Shown piece after piece: positions 5,153 to 5,593 of a stretch of 5,593 bases of DNA; the first letter of the stretch is position 1, and every line of letters starts with the position of its first letter. This DNA is from Phycisphaerae bacterium (GTDB lineage Bacteria; Planctomycetota; Phycisphaerae; UBA1845; PWPN01): assembly GCA_003557125.1 (NCBI GenBank), contig PWPN01000006.1, positions 1 through 5,593 on the forward strand. The letters run 5' to 3'. Made by a program: the position numbers and the translations under genes. The notes below the pieces were generated by a model. It saw only the letters and a program-made list of their open reading frames with translations. It had not been told where the DNA came from and did no database searches.

Positions 5153-5593
5153 ATGAGTCGGACCCTGACAGACGATGAGATCTCGACAGCCGAACGCATC
5201 TTTCGCGAGTATCTGCGCGAGCGCGGGCTCAAGTACACGCGCGAACGGCAGCTCATGTTGCACGAAGTTCTCCGGAACACCGATCATTTCGAGGCCGAGC
5301 AGCTGCTTATCAATCTGCGGCAGGGCGGCCAGCGGGTCGCCAAGGCGACGATCTATCGCACGCTGCCGTTGCTGGTCGGGTGCGGGATCATTCGGCAGGT
5401 GCGTTTCGGCGACAACCTTGCGCGCTACGAGCACACCTTCGGGCAGAGCCCGCACGACCACATGGTCTGCCGTCGATGCCATCGGATCATCGAATTTGCC
5501 AGTGAAGACCTCGTGCGATTGCGCACCGTCCTGGCGGCCCGGCATCGTTTCCACGCGCTGTCGCATCGGTTCGAGATCAGCGGTCTGTGTGCC
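5153..5593 (+). CDS. Fur-family metal-responsive transcriptional regulator, 3' end outside the window
   Basis: The 147 visible codons run off the right edge; a whole protein would probably be ~150-160 residues. The N-terminal half is a winged-helix DNA-binding domain (GLKYTRERQLMLHEVL at 25-40, recognition-helix segment KATIYRTLPLL at 64-74). The linker has HFEAEQL (45-51). The C-terminal dimerisation half has candidate metal ligands E93 (RYEH), H101 and H103 (PHDHMVC), E114 (IIEF) and H138. C106 and C109 form the first CxxC of a structural zinc site and C146 begins the second, cut by the edge. Glu at 114, where PerR proteins carry a peroxide-sensing Asp, favours an iron-type Fur over PerR; Zur cannot be excluded. 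Such proteins repress metal-uptake genes when bound to metal. It may be cotranscribed with lpxD and lpxI. Confidence 0.93.
   Translation, partial: MSRTLTDDEISTAERIFREYLRERGLKYTRERQLMLHEVLRNTDHFEAEQLLINLRQGGQRVAKATIYRTLPLLVGCGIIRQVRFGDNLARYEHTFGQSPHDHMVCRRCHRIIEFASEDLVRLRTVLAARHRFHALSHRFEISGLCA

Overview
The window looks like a GC-rich chromosome segment from a Gram-negative bacterium with an outer membrane. A planctomycete or another PVC-related lineage is the best guess. Three things suggest this: a PEP-CTERM-tailed surface protein, two lipid A genes (lpxD, lpxI), and an intergenic array of short palindromes built on a 'GACGGGCGAGACGCCCGTA' unit, which I recall from planctomycete and PVC-type genomes. 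The taxonomic guess is inference and was not checked by search.

Layout, left to right. Bases 1-528 hold the 3' part of a gene for an exported PEP-CTERM protein (+ strand), followed by a 3' UTR and a textbook intrinsic terminator (618-658). Bases 659-1089 have no convincing gene and are filled with palindromic and direct repeats of at least five kinds: three full copies of a 7-bp-stem hairpin unit, two fragments of it, a large inverted pair of C-run/G-run elements that could form one ~97-nt cruciform, two other perfect hairpins and a 14-bp tandem repeat. polX follows on the minus strand (1094-2818), encoding a full-length bacterial family X DNA polymerase with an intact PHP nuclease domain. 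The repeat array therefore lies between two converging genes.

The gap 2819-3094 separates polX from a divergent rightward cluster and holds candidate promoters for both directions. The cluster is lpxD (3095-4183), lpxI (4183-5076, overlapping lpxD by one base) and, 76 bp later, a Fur-family regulator (5153 to beyond the right edge). LpxD adds the third acyl chain of the Raetz pathway, giving UDP-2,3-diacylglucosamine, and LpxI hydrolyses that product to lipid X, so the two encode consecutive steps. The Fur homologue may be cotranscribed with them, which would link lipid A synthesis and metal sensing; this is inferred from spacing and strand only.

I see no tRNA, rRNA, CRISPR array, transposase or phage gene. 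All main genes belong to known families. The least explained part is the repeat array; I found no evidence for a novel multi-gene system.
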